Of a DNA stretch of 64,000 bases, positions 63,988-64,000 are shown in pieces. Under the pieces are notes generated by a model. That model was given only the letters and a program-made list of their open reading frames with translations. It was not told where the DNA came from and made no database searches. Within the stretch, counting starts at the first letter, position 1. Each line of letters begins with the position of its first letter. Location of the stretch: positions 496,001 through 560,000 of the forward strand of contig JAQZBR010000004.1 in the NCBI GenBank assembly GCA_029237775.1. Direction: 5' to 3'. The position numbers and the translations under genes are program-made. The stretch comes from Bacteroidota bacterium (GTDB lineage: Bacteria > Bacteroidota > Bacteroidia > 2-12-FULL-35-15).

Positions 63988-64000
63988 AACGCTTTGTTAA

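Overview
This window is chromosomal DNA from a member of the Bacteroidota. The evidence is direct: six long secreted or cell-surface proteins, five with type IX secretion (T9SS) C-terminal sorting domains and one a secreted subtilase; SprB, PKD and SBBP repeats; a two-component-regulator-propeller protein; and promoter elements of the Bacteroidota type (TTTG ... TAnnTTTG). The genus cannot be fixed from sequence alone. The physiology suggested is aerobic heterotrophy (large catalase, two O2-dependent tyrosine-catabolism dioxygenases, a copper monooxygenase). No T9SS machinery, phage, plasmid, transposase or CRISPR array is present.

Layout. 1-2435: 3' part of a large-subunit catalase, convergent with an Hsp20 gene across a shared terminator. 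2639-2921: tRNA-Ser(GGA) followed by an odd duplicated tRNA 3' end. 2953-7683 (+): acetyltransferase, Zn alcohol dehydrogenase, SRPBCC, YdeI-like, response regulator, small protein, OmpA lipoprotein. 7775-9675 (-): asparaginase and TatD. 10012-12371 (+): homogentisate dioxygenase and 4-hydroxyphenylpyruvate dioxygenase, two consecutive steps of tyrosine breakdown, behind a possible CRP/FNR-type operator. 12531-16148 (+): TPR hybrid kinase and a lipoprotein. 16194-46872 (almost all -): a 30-kb surface-protein region with giant T9SS proteins interleaved with aspS, a propeller/SpoIIE phosphatase, tadA (+), an M16 peptidase and a small membrane protein. 47088-49232 (+): bacilliredoxin and subtilase. 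49392-49742 (-): a short SSB. 49982-54318 (+): zinc-ribbon protein and a tight run of small genes (membrane protein, VOC, DUF1801, DUF4256, methyltransferase, DUF2490, GNAT). 55094-57620 (+): secreted heme/copper monooxygenase and an esterase lipoprotein. 57708-63987 (-): pdxA, yceD, rpmF, plsX, fabH, accB, accC, the classical fatty-acid initiation cluster.

The most interesting items are: (1) a ~190-residue two-part module directly before the sorting domain in four neighbouring surface proteins, with a 12-residue segment RATVNTTRSNIK identical in all four although its codons have diverged; (2) a single-chain T9SS protein joining a heme-c motif to a PHM/DBM-type copper monooxygenase with all six copper ligands; (3) a duplicated, foldable tRNA-Ser 3' end 169 nt downstream of the gene; (4) a LamG domain inserted inside a fibronectin-like repeat; and (5) different palindromic repeats in the successive gaps of the fatty-acid operon.
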